Shown: piece by piece, positions 55,897 to 64,000 of the stretch
Position numbering within the stretch: position 1 is the stretch's first letter
Layout: every line of letters starts with the position of its first letter
NCBI RefSeq assembly: GCF_022531965.1
Contig: NZ_CP092831.1
Span: 4,597,001 to 4,661,000, forward strand
Length of the DNA: 64,000 nucleotides
Origin: Paenibacillus peoriae
Lineage (GTDB): Bacteria; Bacillota; Bacilli; Paenibacillales; Paenibacillaceae
Direction of reading: 5' to 3'
Notes under the pieces: model-generated
Seen by the model: only the letters and a program-made list of their open reading frames with translations
Told to the model about the DNA's origin: nothing
Databases searched by the model: none
Program-made: the position numbers and the translations under genes

Positions 55897-57642
55897 TTAT
55901 TTGTTCTTGGAATAATCCCGAATGCGTGGCTTGATCAGCGAAACATCCACCGCTTCATACGAGATTTGTGGTCCTTCCGGTGTCCAGTCCGCAATCGTCG
56001 TTTTCAGGAAATCCTCATCGTTGCGATCTGGAAAGTCTGGTTTGTAATGGGCCCCACGGCTTTCGTTGCGCAGCAGCGCACCTTTGGTCATCGCTTCAGC
56101 CAGCTCCATCATATTCCACAGTTGCCGTGTAAACGCCGCACCCGCATTGTTCCAGCGCGAAGCGTCATTGATGTTAATGTTAGAATAACGCTCCTTCAGC
56201 TCCTTGATCTTGTGGATCGTAGCTTCCAGCTTGCCATTATAACGAACCACAGTCATGTTGTTCGTCATCCACTCGCCCAGCTCTTTATGAAGAACATAGG
56301 CATTTTCTTTTCCGTCCATATGCAAAATACGCTCATACTTCTCCGTCTGCTGATTGACTGCGGCATCAAATACGGAGGACGCTGTATCCTGTGCAGATTT
56401 TTTCAAGCCTTTGATATATTCCACAGCCTTAGGTCCAGCCACCATCCCGCCGTAAATGGCTGAGAGCAACGAGTTCGCACCCAAACGGTTCGCTCCGTGG
56501 TATTGGAATTCACACTCACCAGCCGCGAACAGGCCTGGTATATTGGTCATCTGATTGTAATCGACCCACATGCCGCCCATTGAATAATGAACAGCCGGGA
56601 ATATTTTCATCGGAATTTTGCGCGGATCATCACCGACGAATTTTTCATAAATTTCAATAATGCCGCCCAGTTTTACATCCAGCTCTTTCGGGTCCTTGTG
56701 GGACAGATCGAGGTAGACCATGTTCTCGCCATTAATACCCAGTCCATCATCAACGCATACACTGAATATTTCACGTGTCGCAATATCGCGAGGGACCAGA
56801 TTTCCGTAAGCTGGATACTTTTCTTCGAGGAAATACCATGGCTTACCGTCCTTATACGTCCAAATACGACCGCCCTCTCCCCGTGCCGACTCGGACATGA
56901 GACGCAGCTTGTCATCACCTGGTATAGCCGTCGGATGAATCTGGATAAACTCACCGTTCGCATAGCGTACGCCTTGCTGATACACCGCACCGGCAGCTGT
57001 GCCCGTATTAATGACGGAATTCGTGGTTTTACCGAAAATAATCCCGGGCCCACCAGATGCCAAAATAACTGCATCCGCCGCAAAAGTCTTCACTTCCATC
57101 GTACGCAAATCCTGCCCGCAAATCCCTCGACAGATGCCTTCATCATCCAGTACAGCCTGTAAAAACTCCCAGTTTTCATACTTGGTCACCAAACCCGCAG
57201 ATTCCCAGCGCCGTACCTGCTCATCGAGAGCGTACAGAAGCTGCTGTCCTGTCGTCGCACCAGCAAAGGCGGTCCGATGATGCTGGGTACCGCCGAAGCG
57301 GCGGAAGTCCAGCAGTCCTTCCGGTGTCCGGTTAAACATGACGCCCATGCGGTCCATGAGATGAATGATCCCCGGAGCCGCTTCGCACATCGCTTTTACC
57401 GGAGGCTGGTTGGCCAGAAAATCCCCGCCATAGACCGAATCATCAAAGTGAATCCAGGGGGAGTCTCCCTCACCCTTGGTATTTACCGCACCATTGATGC
57501 CACCTTGAGCACAAACGGAGTGGGACCTTTTGACCGGAACCAAAGAAAATAAATGAACGTGAACTCCCGCCTCTGCCGCCTTGATCGTAGCCATTAGACC
57601 TGCCAGACCGCCGCCCACGACAATAATGTTGGATGCTGCCAT
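55897..57642 (-). CDS. sdhA: Succinate dehydrogenase flavoprotein subunit
   Basis: This 581-residue flavoprotein oxidises succinate to fumarate at the inner face of the membrane. It has the dinucleotide motif VVGGGLAGL at residues 6-14, the SHSVCAQGGINGA segment with the His that covalently binds FAD, HRTAFAGATTG, and the active-site HYSMGGMWVD region. ATG 57642 follows AAAAAAGGAGTGAG. It is the middle gene of the operon. Confidence 0.97.
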   Translation of the reverse strand: MAASNIIVVGGGLAGLMATIKAAEAGVHVHLFSLVPVKRSHSVCAQGGINGAVNTKGEGDSPWIHFDDSVYGGDFLANQPPVKAMCEAAPGIIHLMDRMGVMFNRTPEGLLDFRRFGGTQHHRTAFAGATTGQQLLYALDEQVRRWESAGLVTKYENWEFLQAVLDDEGICRGICGQDLRTMEVKTFAADAVILASGGPGIIFGKTTNSVINTGTAAGAVYQQGVRYANGEFIQIHPTAIPGDDKLRLMSESARGEGGRIWTYKDGKPWYFLEEKYPAYGNLVPRDIATREIFSVCVDDGLGINGENMVYLDLSHKDPKELDVKLGGIIEIYEKFVGDDPRKIPMKIFPAVHYSMGGMWVDYNQMTNIPGLFAAGECEFQYHGANRLGANSLLSAIYGGMVAGPKAVEYIKGLKKSAQDTASSVFDAAVNQQTEKYERILHMDGKENAYVLHKELGEWMTNNMTVVRYNGKLEATIHKIKELKERYSNININDASRWNNAGAAFTRQLWNMMELAEAMTKGALLRNESRGAHYKPDFPDRNDEDFLKTTIADWTPEGPQISYEAVDVSLIKPRIRDYSKNK

Positions 57643-57736
57643 TTCTGCTCACTCCTTTTTTTCAGGATTTTTAACCAAATCCCCTTTTACGTTTGAAAAT
57701 AGAATTTCAACACAATGTATAATGGATATGACTCAT

Positions 57737-58411
57737 TTACAGTAGTTGTTTAAAAGTACTGCATTGCACCAAGGCAGTTGCTATTTCCTGAAATTCCGCG
57801 CTGCGGAATGCAAGCAGGGAGGCGATGAAGCCGATAGACACCACCACGAACAGGGTCATACAGATATAAGAAGATACTTTTTGCGCACGTGGTCCCACGG
57901 TAATCCCCCAACTGACCATAAATGCCCACAGTCCGTTAGCAAAGTGAAAGGATGCCGAAACGACACTGATTAGATACAAAATGAAATAAACCGGGTTCGT
58001 CACGATGCCATGCATGACCCCGCCTAGCTCCTCATGAGTTACATTACCCAGAGCCACTTGAAAGCGTGTGTCGTATACGTGCCAGATAATAAATACAAAC
58101 GTAATGACGCCGGAAATACGCTGGAACAGAAAGCGCCAGTTACGTGAATAGCCGAGCCTTTTGACATTCGGATCAGCCTGATAAGCGATATACAAGCCAT
58201 AAATTCCGTGGAACAGCAATGGCAAGTAGATGAATAACGTTTCTAGTACAATAACCAGCGGCAAACCATTCAGGAAGGCCACGCTGCGGTTAAATCCTTC
58301 CTTGCCACCCTCCACCGCTGTGAAGTTCGTCACCAAATGCTCAACAAAAAATAGAGCCAACGGAATGACGCCAAGAAGCGAATGCAGCTTTCTGGAATAA
58401 AATCCTCTCAT
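57737..58411 (-). CDS. sdhC: Succinate dehydrogenase cytochrome b558 subunit
   Basis: This 224-residue membrane anchor has five hydrophobic segments and the haem-ligand histidines in FFVEHLV, HGIYGLY, IIWHVYD and SFHFANG. This single-anchor, two-haem type is that of Bacillus SdhC. GAAGGGAGC precedes ATG 58411. It is the first gene of the operon; a LysR gene lies divergently 217 bases away. Confidence 0.96.
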   Translation of the reverse strand: MRGFYSRKLHSLLGVIPLALFFVEHLVTNFTAVEGGKEGFNRSVAFLNGLPLVIVLETLFIYLPLLFHGIYGLYIAYQADPNVKRLGYSRNWRFLFQRISGVITFVFIIWHVYDTRFQVALGNVTHEELGGVMHGIVTNPVYFILYLISVVSASFHFANGLWAFMVSWGITVGPRAQKVSSYICMTLFVVVSIGFIASLLAFRSAEFQEIATALVQCSTFKQLL

Positions 58412-58628
58412 CTAGGTCATGCTCCCTTCTCCCAATAATAGCGTTTTCAATAGTAATATAACATATAAAATGACAGTTCCCGACAGGAAATGTCCAACAA
58501 GGTGTCCCTTATTAGGAAAAACAAAAGTGTGAACATCTTGTGTCGCTTTCATGTTACTCCTTTTCGGCTTATAATGGAATTGCAATATACGTATTAATTA
58601 TTATGTCTTTTTTGCATATAGAGAGGAA

Positions 58629-59543
58629 GTGGATGATTTGTTTGAGGATTTGAACGCTTTTGCCGTCATTGTCGAGCAGTCCAGCCTTAATAAAGCCTCC
58701 AAACTGCTGAATCTGTCCCAACCCGCCCTGTCCCGCAAAATTGCCAAGCTGGAGGAAGAGCTGGGTGTGAATCTCTTTGATCGTCGGGGCAAACGGCTCG
58801 AAATTACGTCCACTGGCCGATTTGTTTATACATTCGCACTAGAGCAACGGCAACGGCAGCTTCGCTTCTTACAAAAGCTCTCCCAGCACAAAAATGAAGC
58901 CCAGAGTATGCTTACACTCGGCGCAAGTCTCACGACACTCCAGACAACGCTGCCTACCCTTGTCGAAGCTTTTATGAGCAAGCATCCTCAAACCGAGCTG
59001 AAGCTGCTCACCGGTAAAACCCATGAAATCGTCGCCTTTGTACGTGATAAAAAAGCAGACGCCGGTATTGTCGGGTCTGCCATTCATGAAGTCGGACTGC
59101 GTTGCATTCCGCTATTTGACGATCATTTGGAGCTCGTTGTTCCCATTGGACATGAATTAACCGTTAAGACAGGAACGGCCTCGATGAAAGATCTGCAAGG
59201 ATTGCCGATGATTATTTTCTCCAAAGGAACCTGGTACCGCAGTCTGACGGATGACTTGTTCCAGCGCAGCGGCATCATGCCGGATATCCGCATGGAAATC
59301 GACTCCTTCGAGGCGATTGTACGCCTGCTTCCAACCTGTAAGGCTTCCGCCTTGCTACCCAAATCCTATTTGCGTAGCGAACTGCTGCGGGATAATGGAC
59401 TCACTGCATTGTACTTGCCCGATTTGAAGGAGACACGCCGAACGACCTCCCTCATTTACTCGGAGACGACCGATCTCGGTCCGACAGCACGACGCTGGAT
59501 TAGCGAGACACGTGCGTCGTTTGCAGGCTATCGTATGGTGTAG
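58629..59543 (+). CDS. LysR-family transcriptional regulator divergent from sdhC
   Basis: This ~304-residue regulator has the N-terminal HTH (SSLNKASKLLNLSQPALSRKIAKLEEEL) and an effector domain. GTG 58629 sits against GAGAGGAA; TTG 58638 would be better spaced and remove three residues, so the start is uncertain. Its divergent position suggests it may control sdhCAB as well as itself. An ATACGTAT palindrome lies between them. It ends five bases from the convergent ktrA gene. Confidence 0.88.
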   Translation: MDDLFEDLNAFAVIVEQSSLNKASKLLNLSQPALSRKIAKLEEELGVNLFDRRGKRLEITSTGRFVYTFALEQRQRQLRFLQKLSQHKNEAQSMLTLGASLTTLQTTLPTLVEAFMSKHPQTELKLLTGKTHEIVAFVRDKKADAGIVGSAIHEVGLRCIPLFDDHLELVVPIGHELTVKTGTASMKDLQGLPMIIFSKGTWYRSLTDDLFQRSGIMPDIRMEIDSFEAIVRLLPTCKASALLPKSYLRSELLRDNGLTALYLPDLKETRRTTSLIYSETTDLGPTARRWISETRASFAGYRMV

Positions 59544-59548
59544 AGAGT

Positions 59549-60226
59549 TTAGCCCTCTTCATTGACATTAACAACCTCATCCTCAAAGCGGCCGATATTG
59601 TCATTTGAGCCGATGATGACCATAATATCGTCTGCTTTTAGCCGATCCATAGCCGTCGGTGCGATCAAGATACCGTTCGCCGTATGAAGCGCCACGACAC
59701 TACAGCCAAAGCGGGTGCGAGCATTTAGTTCTGCAAGCGTTTTGCCGTTCAGACATGCAGGTACATTGAGTTCCACAATACTGTATTCCTTAGACAACTC
59801 CAAATAATCGAGCAAATTAGGCGTGACTAGCTGGTGAGCCACACGGATACCCATGTCCCGTTCTGGATAAATAATCCGATCCACACCGAGCTTTTCTAAC
59901 GCACGCCCGTGCAGCACAGATATGGCTTTGGCTACGACCTTTTTCACACCCAGCTCCTTCAGCAAAATGGCGGTCAGGATGCTTACCTGGATGTCATCAC
60001 CAATAGCAACAATGCCGCAATCGAAATTACGGATGCCCAGTGATCGCAATGAGTCTTCATCGGTAGCGTCCGCCACGACAGTATGTGTCAACATCTCACT
60101 CATACTGTCCACAACATCCTCATTCCGGTCAATGCCTAGCACCTCACACCCCATATCCACCAATTGCAAAGCTAGGCTTGAGCCAAACCGCCCCAAGCCA
60201 ATAACTACAAACTGCTGCGTTTTCAT
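59549..60226 (-). CDS. ktrA: KtrA-type potassium uptake regulator (RCK domain)
   Basis: This 225-residue cytoplasmic subunit gates the KtrB channel. It has the RCK_N Rossmann motif GLGRFGSSLALQL, VADATDED and the GVDRIIYPERDMG segment, followed by an RCK_C domain, the known c-di-AMP-binding part in Firmicute KtrA/KtrC. It is 18 bases downstream of ktrB. Both are under a c-di-AMP riboswitch, so this operon is controlled twice by the same nucleotide. Confidence 0.93.
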   Translation of the reverse strand: MKTQQFVVIGLGRFGSSLALQLVDMGCEVLGIDRNEDVVDSMSEMLTHTVVADATDEDSLRSLGIRNFDCGIVAIGDDIQVSILTAILLKELGVKKVVAKAISVLHGRALEKLGVDRIIYPERDMGIRVAHQLVTPNLLDYLELSKEYSIVELNVPACLNGKTLAELNARTRFGCSVVALHTANGILIAPTAMDRLKADDIMVIIGSNDNIGRFEDEVVNVNEEG

Positions 60227-60244
60227 GTCTACTCGAAAACTCCC

Positions 60245-61585
60245 TTATCCTATAATCATTTTACCTTCCGGATGACGATATAATTCTTTACCCTTTTTCG
60301 GCCCCAGTGCATAAGCTAGCGTGAGTGGCCCCAGTCTACCTGCAAACATCGTCAGGGTAATCACCAGCTTGCCTATGACTGTCAAATCAGGTGTAAGCCC
60401 CATCGACAGCCCCACCGTACCAAACGCAGATACCGTCTCGAACAAGATCATCAGAAAATGATGATCTTCGGTTGCCGACAAAATCATCGTCACCCCGATC
60501 ACGAACAGCAACCCCAGCAGTGTAATGGTCAAAGCCTTGTAAATTCGTCCCTGCGCAAGTCGGTACTTGAACAGTACAATATCTTCCCGCCCCCGCAGCA
60601 TCGAAATCACCGCTCCAATGAGCAGGGCGAATGTTGTGGTCTTAATCCCGCCTCCAGTAGAGCCAGGAGAAGCCCCGATAAACATGAGTATGATGATAAA
60701 AAACTGCGTAGCCTGCCGCAAGCCTGCAATGTCCAAGGTATTGGCACCTGCGGTACGGGGAGTAACGGACTGGAATAAAGATCCCAATAGCTTACCACCC
60801 CAATCAAGCGAGCCGAGAGTCTTCGGATTCGTAAACTCAAATACAAAAATCACGAGCGTGCCGACTACAATCATAGCGCCCGTCATGCTGAGTACCACCT
60901 TGGTATGCAAGGACAGTCTCTTGCGCTTGCGATATTCTGCCAGGTCTGACATCACTACAAAACCAATGCCGCCTGAAATAATCAAAAACATGGCTGTAAA
61001 ATTAACAATCGGATCATATACATAACCTGTCAAGCTGCGAAATTCACCGAATAAATCAAAACCAGCATTGTTAAACATGGAGATGGCATGCCAGATTCCA
61101 AAATAAATCGCCCTGCCTACGGGCATATCAAAGGACCAGCGAACCGAGAATATCGTAGCGCATACGCCTTCAATAACCAGTGAGTACAGTAATACCTTAC
61201 GGATTAACCCGACAATTCCCTCTACAGAAGTCTGATTCATCGCTTCCTGCAAAATGAGACGCTCCCGCAGGGAAATCCGACGCTTGAACACCAGTGCAAT
61301 CAAGGTAGCCATGGTCATAAAGCCTAGGCCGCCGATCTGAATGAGCGCCACGATAACAACTTGACCAAAGGTTGTAAAAAAGGTCCCCGTATCCTTTACG
61401 ACAAGCCCTGTAACACAGGTCGCGGAAGCGGCAGTAAACAAAGCGTCTATAAACGCAAGTGGCTTTCCTGTTGTATTGGAGATCGGCAGCATTAACAATA
61501 AACTACCTATTAGAATGATAATGGCAAAGCCCGCAACGAATATCTGCGGTGGAGAAAGCCGGAGCCAGCTTGCATTGGGATTCAT
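60245..61585 (-). CDS. ktrB: KtrB-type potassium transporter channel subunit (TrkH family)
   Basis: This 446-residue membrane protein has four M1-P-M2 repeats, with selectivity-filter Gly segments TCVTGL, FNNAGFD, TPRTAGAN and SAFGTVGLS. It conducts K+ into the cell with KtrA. Its ATG at 61585 follows GGAGAGAAG. The ~380-bp leader upstream holds a c-di-AMP riboswitch with its own promoter and terminator. Confidence 0.94.
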   Translation of the reverse strand: MNPNASWLRLSPPQIFVAGFAIIILIGSLLLMLPISNTTGKPLAFIDALFTAASATCVTGLVVKDTGTFFTTFGQVVIVALIQIGGLGFMTMATLIALVFKRRISLRERLILQEAMNQTSVEGIVGLIRKVLLYSLVIEGVCATIFSVRWSFDMPVGRAIYFGIWHAISMFNNAGFDLFGEFRSLTGYVYDPIVNFTAMFLIISGGIGFVVMSDLAEYRKRKRLSLHTKVVLSMTGAMIVVGTLVIFVFEFTNPKTLGSLDWGGKLLGSLFQSVTPRTAGANTLDIAGLRQATQFFIIILMFIGASPGSTGGGIKTTTFALLIGAVISMLRGREDIVLFKYRLAQGRIYKALTITLLGLLFVIGVTMILSATEDHHFLMILFETVSAFGTVGLSMGLTPDLTVIGKLVITLTMFAGRLGPLTLAYALGPKKGKELYRHPEGKMIIG

Positions 61586-61842
61586 CTATTCATCACTTCT
61601 CTCCTAATCTTTAAAACTATAAAAACAGTGATTTAATACGGTGTAAGCTCGCTACGCGTTCCATTTGATCTTCCGATCGTCGTTGCCCCTGAATTTTTTG
61701 ATTTTTCCAAACCTTAGTTAACTATAATTAGCATTCCCTGAATACAGGAAGAATGCATGTCAAGCACTACTCGGCCCCCTGTGCTATTGGCGGGCAGTAG
61801 CGAAGGGGGCAGAATTGTTCTGAAGAAGCGAAGCGTTTGCCT

Positions 61843-61898
61843 TTATCTCCGGATTTTAACCATTAAAGGGGGTATACAATCAAAAAATCCGGGGATAA
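61843..61898. repeat. Inverted repeat between the riboswitch and ktrB
   Basis: TTATCTCCGGATTTT and AAAATCCGGGGATAA are near-perfect inverted copies (one G-U) around 26 bases containing AAAGGGGG. It is embedded in a longer stretch (61757-61900) with no credible gene. It may be part of a mobile intergenic element or a second leader structure. Confidence 0.55.
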
Positions 61899-61966
61899 CA
61901 GCAATCGGAAGAATAATCTGCACCCGCAGCGGTCTATCTAACCAATCCAAACACTTTTATACGCAC

Positions 61967-61994
61967 AAAAAAAGACACCGGAAAACCGAGTGCC
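61967..61994 (-). terminator. Riboswitch-controlled intrinsic terminator
   Basis: On the minus strand GGCACTCGG, TTTT loop, CCGGTGTC form a hairpin with one bulge, followed by seven or more T. It directly follows the c-di-AMP aptamer and would stop transcription when the ligand is bound. Confidence 0.85.
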
Positions 61995-61999
61995 TGACT

Positions 62000-62150
62000 T
62001 GGTTCCTGCTCATAGCCTACGAGGTTAGCTGACGGATTCGGGCAGCACAGTATGCCCTATTTACACTTCCGATCCACCAGTGATCGGCTGTAAAATTCAC
62101 CCCAGTAACATGGTTCCCCCGTTTTCCCATAGAAATTCGGCTCAACTGTA
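62000..62150 (-). ncRNA. c-di-AMP riboswitch (ydaO/yuaA class) upstream of ktrB-ktrA
   Basis: Read on the minus strand, this RNA contains the class's conserved blocks in order: ACGGGGGAACCA, TGGGGTGAATT, a variable stem (GATCACTGGTGGATC), AGGGC...GCCCGAAT and CCGTCAGCTAACCTCGTAGGC. The ydaO/yuaA aptamer binds c-di-AMP and usually turns off K+ and osmolyte genes; yuaA is ktrA, so the context fits. An intrinsic terminator follows immediately, so binding should reduce transcription of ktrB-ktrA. Aptamer ends are approximate. Confidence 0.94.
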
Positions 62151-62187
62151 TATCATTACCTATGTATTTTATAGGCATTGCCTCAAG

Positions 62188-62216
62188 ATTATAATCCTTC
62201 TATATCCAGATCACAA
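62188..62216 (-). promoter_or_regulatory. Sigma-A promoter of the ktr riboswitch transcript
   Basis: TTGTGA and TATAAT lie 17 bases apart on the minus strand, placing the RNA start near 62181, about 30 bases before the aptamer. Confidence 0.75.
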
Positions 62217-62413
62217 AACCGATTTCGTCGAAAAAACGTGAAATTGGCTTTATTTTGCGAATGGGCATCGTTTAATCGCAGCTTATCTTATTTTATTGGA
62301 ACTTTAAAGTGCTTTCACTCTATTTTCATGAATATCGCTGGTCTGTTGGCGGGAACCTGTGCAGTATGATATCTTTAATGGATGTTCTTATTTACAGATT
62401 AAGGAGGAAACTC

Positions 62414-64000
62414 ATGAATCCTATCGGGAAACCGGTCGTGCTCACGGCCAACTTCAAAAAATTAGGCTTGCTGGGCGGGATTGGCCTGATTTGCTTTTTT
62501 ATCTTTCAATTGCTTATTCCCTCGCTTAGCAATCCAAGTCCAGAATCAGTAATGAACGCAAAGGTCATCAGCAAACAAGAAGCGGTTATACACGCATTGG
62601 ACTTCGCCCGCTCTGAGCTGGGCTATACTGAATCACAGCCAGAGGAGCCTGTCGTGACCTATCAGGCCGAAACAGATTTGTACGGTTATTTATCTAGAGA
62701 AAAACTGCTTCAACAGTACGACCGTACATGGAAGAAAAATTACCCTTACGAAACCTTTCGGGTCGATCTGCCTGAATCCTCAGCGAAGAGCAAGCTGCAA
62801 ATTCATGTAGATTTATCCACTGGGAAGGTCGTTAGTTTTAAACGGATCACCTCCAGCACCAATTACACGCAGGCTGATATTTCTACGGATGAACAAGCAC
62901 GTAACAGGCTTGTACGTGTGGCTGAGGACGGCATGACGCTTGAAGCCAAGGAGCAGGCGGCCGCTGTATGGGTGAAGCGCTTTGGCTTTAAGCCGTCGGA
63001 CTTGAAGCTCGCGACCACTGAAAAAGAAGGCGGATTAAAGTATACCGTAGACGATAAAAAAATCGGCGCCTCGGTACTTACACTGGCTTTTACTTTTGAA
63101 GACGGTGATGTCCGCTCCTTCACTCAAAGCTTTTCGGCCCCGTCATCCTATACCGATTATATCGAAAAGCAAACATTTTGGGCGAATTGGATGACCTATG
63201 CGGGTTATGCCCTATTTAGCTTTGTGCTGGGTGTACTTGCCATTGTGTATGCGTCACTCACCCGACGACATACTTCATTTGTACGCGGCATTGTTCTATC
63301 CGTTATATACTTTATTGCTAGTATAGCTGGGACCATGAACATGCTGCCTTTATTGCAAGCAGAAGCAGGCGGTAAGGGCATGCTTATATTTCTTATGGTT
63401 TTCCAGATTGGTGTTACCTTCTTCATGGCTGTAGCGCTCTACTTCTCCTTGGTCGGCGGTGACGGACTTATGCGTCAGGTTGGACTGAATGCATGGCCGC
63501 GTGCAAAAGAGCCGGGCTACGGGCTGTATGTGCTTCGCAGTATGTATGTTGGCTACTTGTGGGCCTTTATTTTACTCGGGGTACAATCCATCTTGTTCTT
63601 TATACTGGAGCGCACATTTAATACATTCTCCACCACAGATGCCACGCAATCCCCTTACAATATGGCTTATCCATGGCTACTGCCGATTATGGCCTGGATG
63701 GCAGGTATTGGAGAAGAGACTGTCTACCGTCTGTTTGGTATTCCGATGGTCAAAAAAATAGTGAAAAATACTTTTGTTGCTTGTCTGATCACCACGCTGA
63801 TTTGGGCACTGGGACATACACTTTATCCGATCTATCCGGTGATTTCCAGACCTATTGAGCTGACTTTTCTTGGTTTGCTGTTCAGTTTTGTGTTCCTGCG
63901 TTACGGCTTTATTGCCGCCATGTTCAGCCACGTTATTTTTGACAGCATTCTAATGGGACTTAGTGTGATGAGTCTGGGAGATACTGTGAATGTGAGCGCT
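62414..64000 (+). CDS. CPBP-family intramembrane metalloprotease (3'-truncated by window edge)
   Basis: ATG 62414 follows AAGGAGG and opens a frame still open at base 64000, so at least 529 residues. An N-terminal membrane helix (residues ~17-37) is followed by a ~210-residue extracytoplasmic region, then several membrane helices. The CPBP motifs EETVYRLFG (E-E-x3-R) and WALGHTLYP (His) are present near residues 437 and 463, and SHVIFD near the end. Family members include prenyl endopeptidase-like enzymes and bacteriocin self-immunity proteins; the long extracytoplasmic domain is not typical, so the role here is unknown. Confidence 0.85.
   Translation, partial: MNPIGKPVVLTANFKKLGLLGGIGLICFFIFQLLIPSLSNPSPESVMNAKVISKQEAVIHALDFARSELGYTESQPEEPVVTYQAETDLYGYLSREKLLQQYDRTWKKNYPYETFRVDLPESSAKSKLQIHVDLSTGKVVSFKRITSSTNYTQADISTDEQARNRLVRVAEDGMTLEAKEQAAAVWVKRFGFKPSDLKLATTEKEGGLKYTVDDKKIGASVLTLAFTFEDGDVRSFTQSFSAPSSYTDYIEKQTFWANWMTYAGYALFSFVLGVLAIVYASLTRRHTSFVRGIVLSVIYFIASIAGTMNMLPLLQAEAGGKGMLIFLMVFQIGVTFFMAVALYFSLVGGDGLMRQVGLNAWPRAKEPGYGLYVLRSMYVGYLWAFILLGVQSILFFILERTFNTFSTTDATQSPYNMAYPWLLPIMAWMAGIGEETVYRLFGIPMVKKIVKNTFVACLITTLIWALGHTLYPIYPVISRPIELTFLGLLFSFVFLRYGFIAAMFSHVIFDSILMGLSVMSLGDTVNVSA

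Noticed and set aside
55297..56463. 388-codon plus-strand open frame antisense to sdhA/sdhB
   Set aside because: It is entirely antisense to two certain genes, has no ribosome site and its product is rich in His/Arg/Leu, as expected for a codon shadow.
61757..62032. 91-codon plus-strand frame upstream of the CPBP gene
   Set aside because: It lies antisense to the riboswitch terminator and aptamer end; the conservation is explained by RNA, and there is no ribosome site.

Overview
The window looks like a chromosomal segment of a spore-forming Firmicute, most likely Paenibacillus close to P. polymyxa. The signs are a bacillolysin-type M4 protease of the P. polymyxa length, a YjcZ-type sporulation peptide, CgeB-like and YheC-like spore-associated proteins, a Bacillus-type sdhCAB operon, ecsAB, a KinB-like kinase, GTG/TTG starts behind strong Shine-Dalgarno sites, and moderate GC. 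I saw no tRNA, rRNA, CRISPR array, insertion sequence or prophage.

Layout. (1) 2-4177: end of a LicR-type PTS regulator and a cellobiose/lichenan-type PTS operon (IIA, IIC, GH1 phospho-beta-glucosidase, IIB). (2) 4196-28560: a large, mostly minus-strand glycan locus: ten glycosyltransferases (four plain or basic-ended GT2s among them, two GT4s, two CgeB-like), five sugar-nucleotide enzymes, an RmlA-like nucleotidyltransferase, two DUF1796 proteins, two BNR-propeller proteins, small helical proteins, an Arg-rich protein and three small plus-strand beta-rich genes. (3) 28561-33253: tandem bacillolysin genes, the second frameshifted, behind duplicated promoter blocks. (4) 33298-37575: a protein with a lectin-like C-terminus, another GT4, a YheC/D-like ATP-grasp protein and phosphatidylserine decarboxylase. 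(5) 37763-55088: housekeeping genes (AraC regulator, aminotransferase, KinB-like kinase, YjcZ, ecsAB, DEAD-box helicase, SDR, cheX, LysR, PHP phosphatase, small alarmone synthetase, phosphoesterases, acetyltransferases), one broken alpha/beta hydrolase and a duplicated intergenic element. (6) 55111-64000: sdhCAB with a divergent LysR gene, a ktrB-ktrA potassium uptake operon behind a c-di-AMP (ydaO/yuaA) riboswitch, and the start of a CPBP-family membrane protease.

The most interesting part is the 4-36 kb region, which I read as a candidate system for building a glycosylated spore surface. Three promoters fit the mother-cell sigma-K consensus at exact spacing (28622-28650, 25134-25161, 34167-34194). 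Four otherwise different proteins carry the same Gly-every-fourth-residue (GPhixx)n segment, suggesting a shared docking or assembly tag. A three-gene block (15010-17931) fits synthesis of a UDP-linked 2-acetamido-2,6-dideoxy-L-hexose. The spore assignment is inference; motifs, overlaps and promoters are read directly from the sequence.
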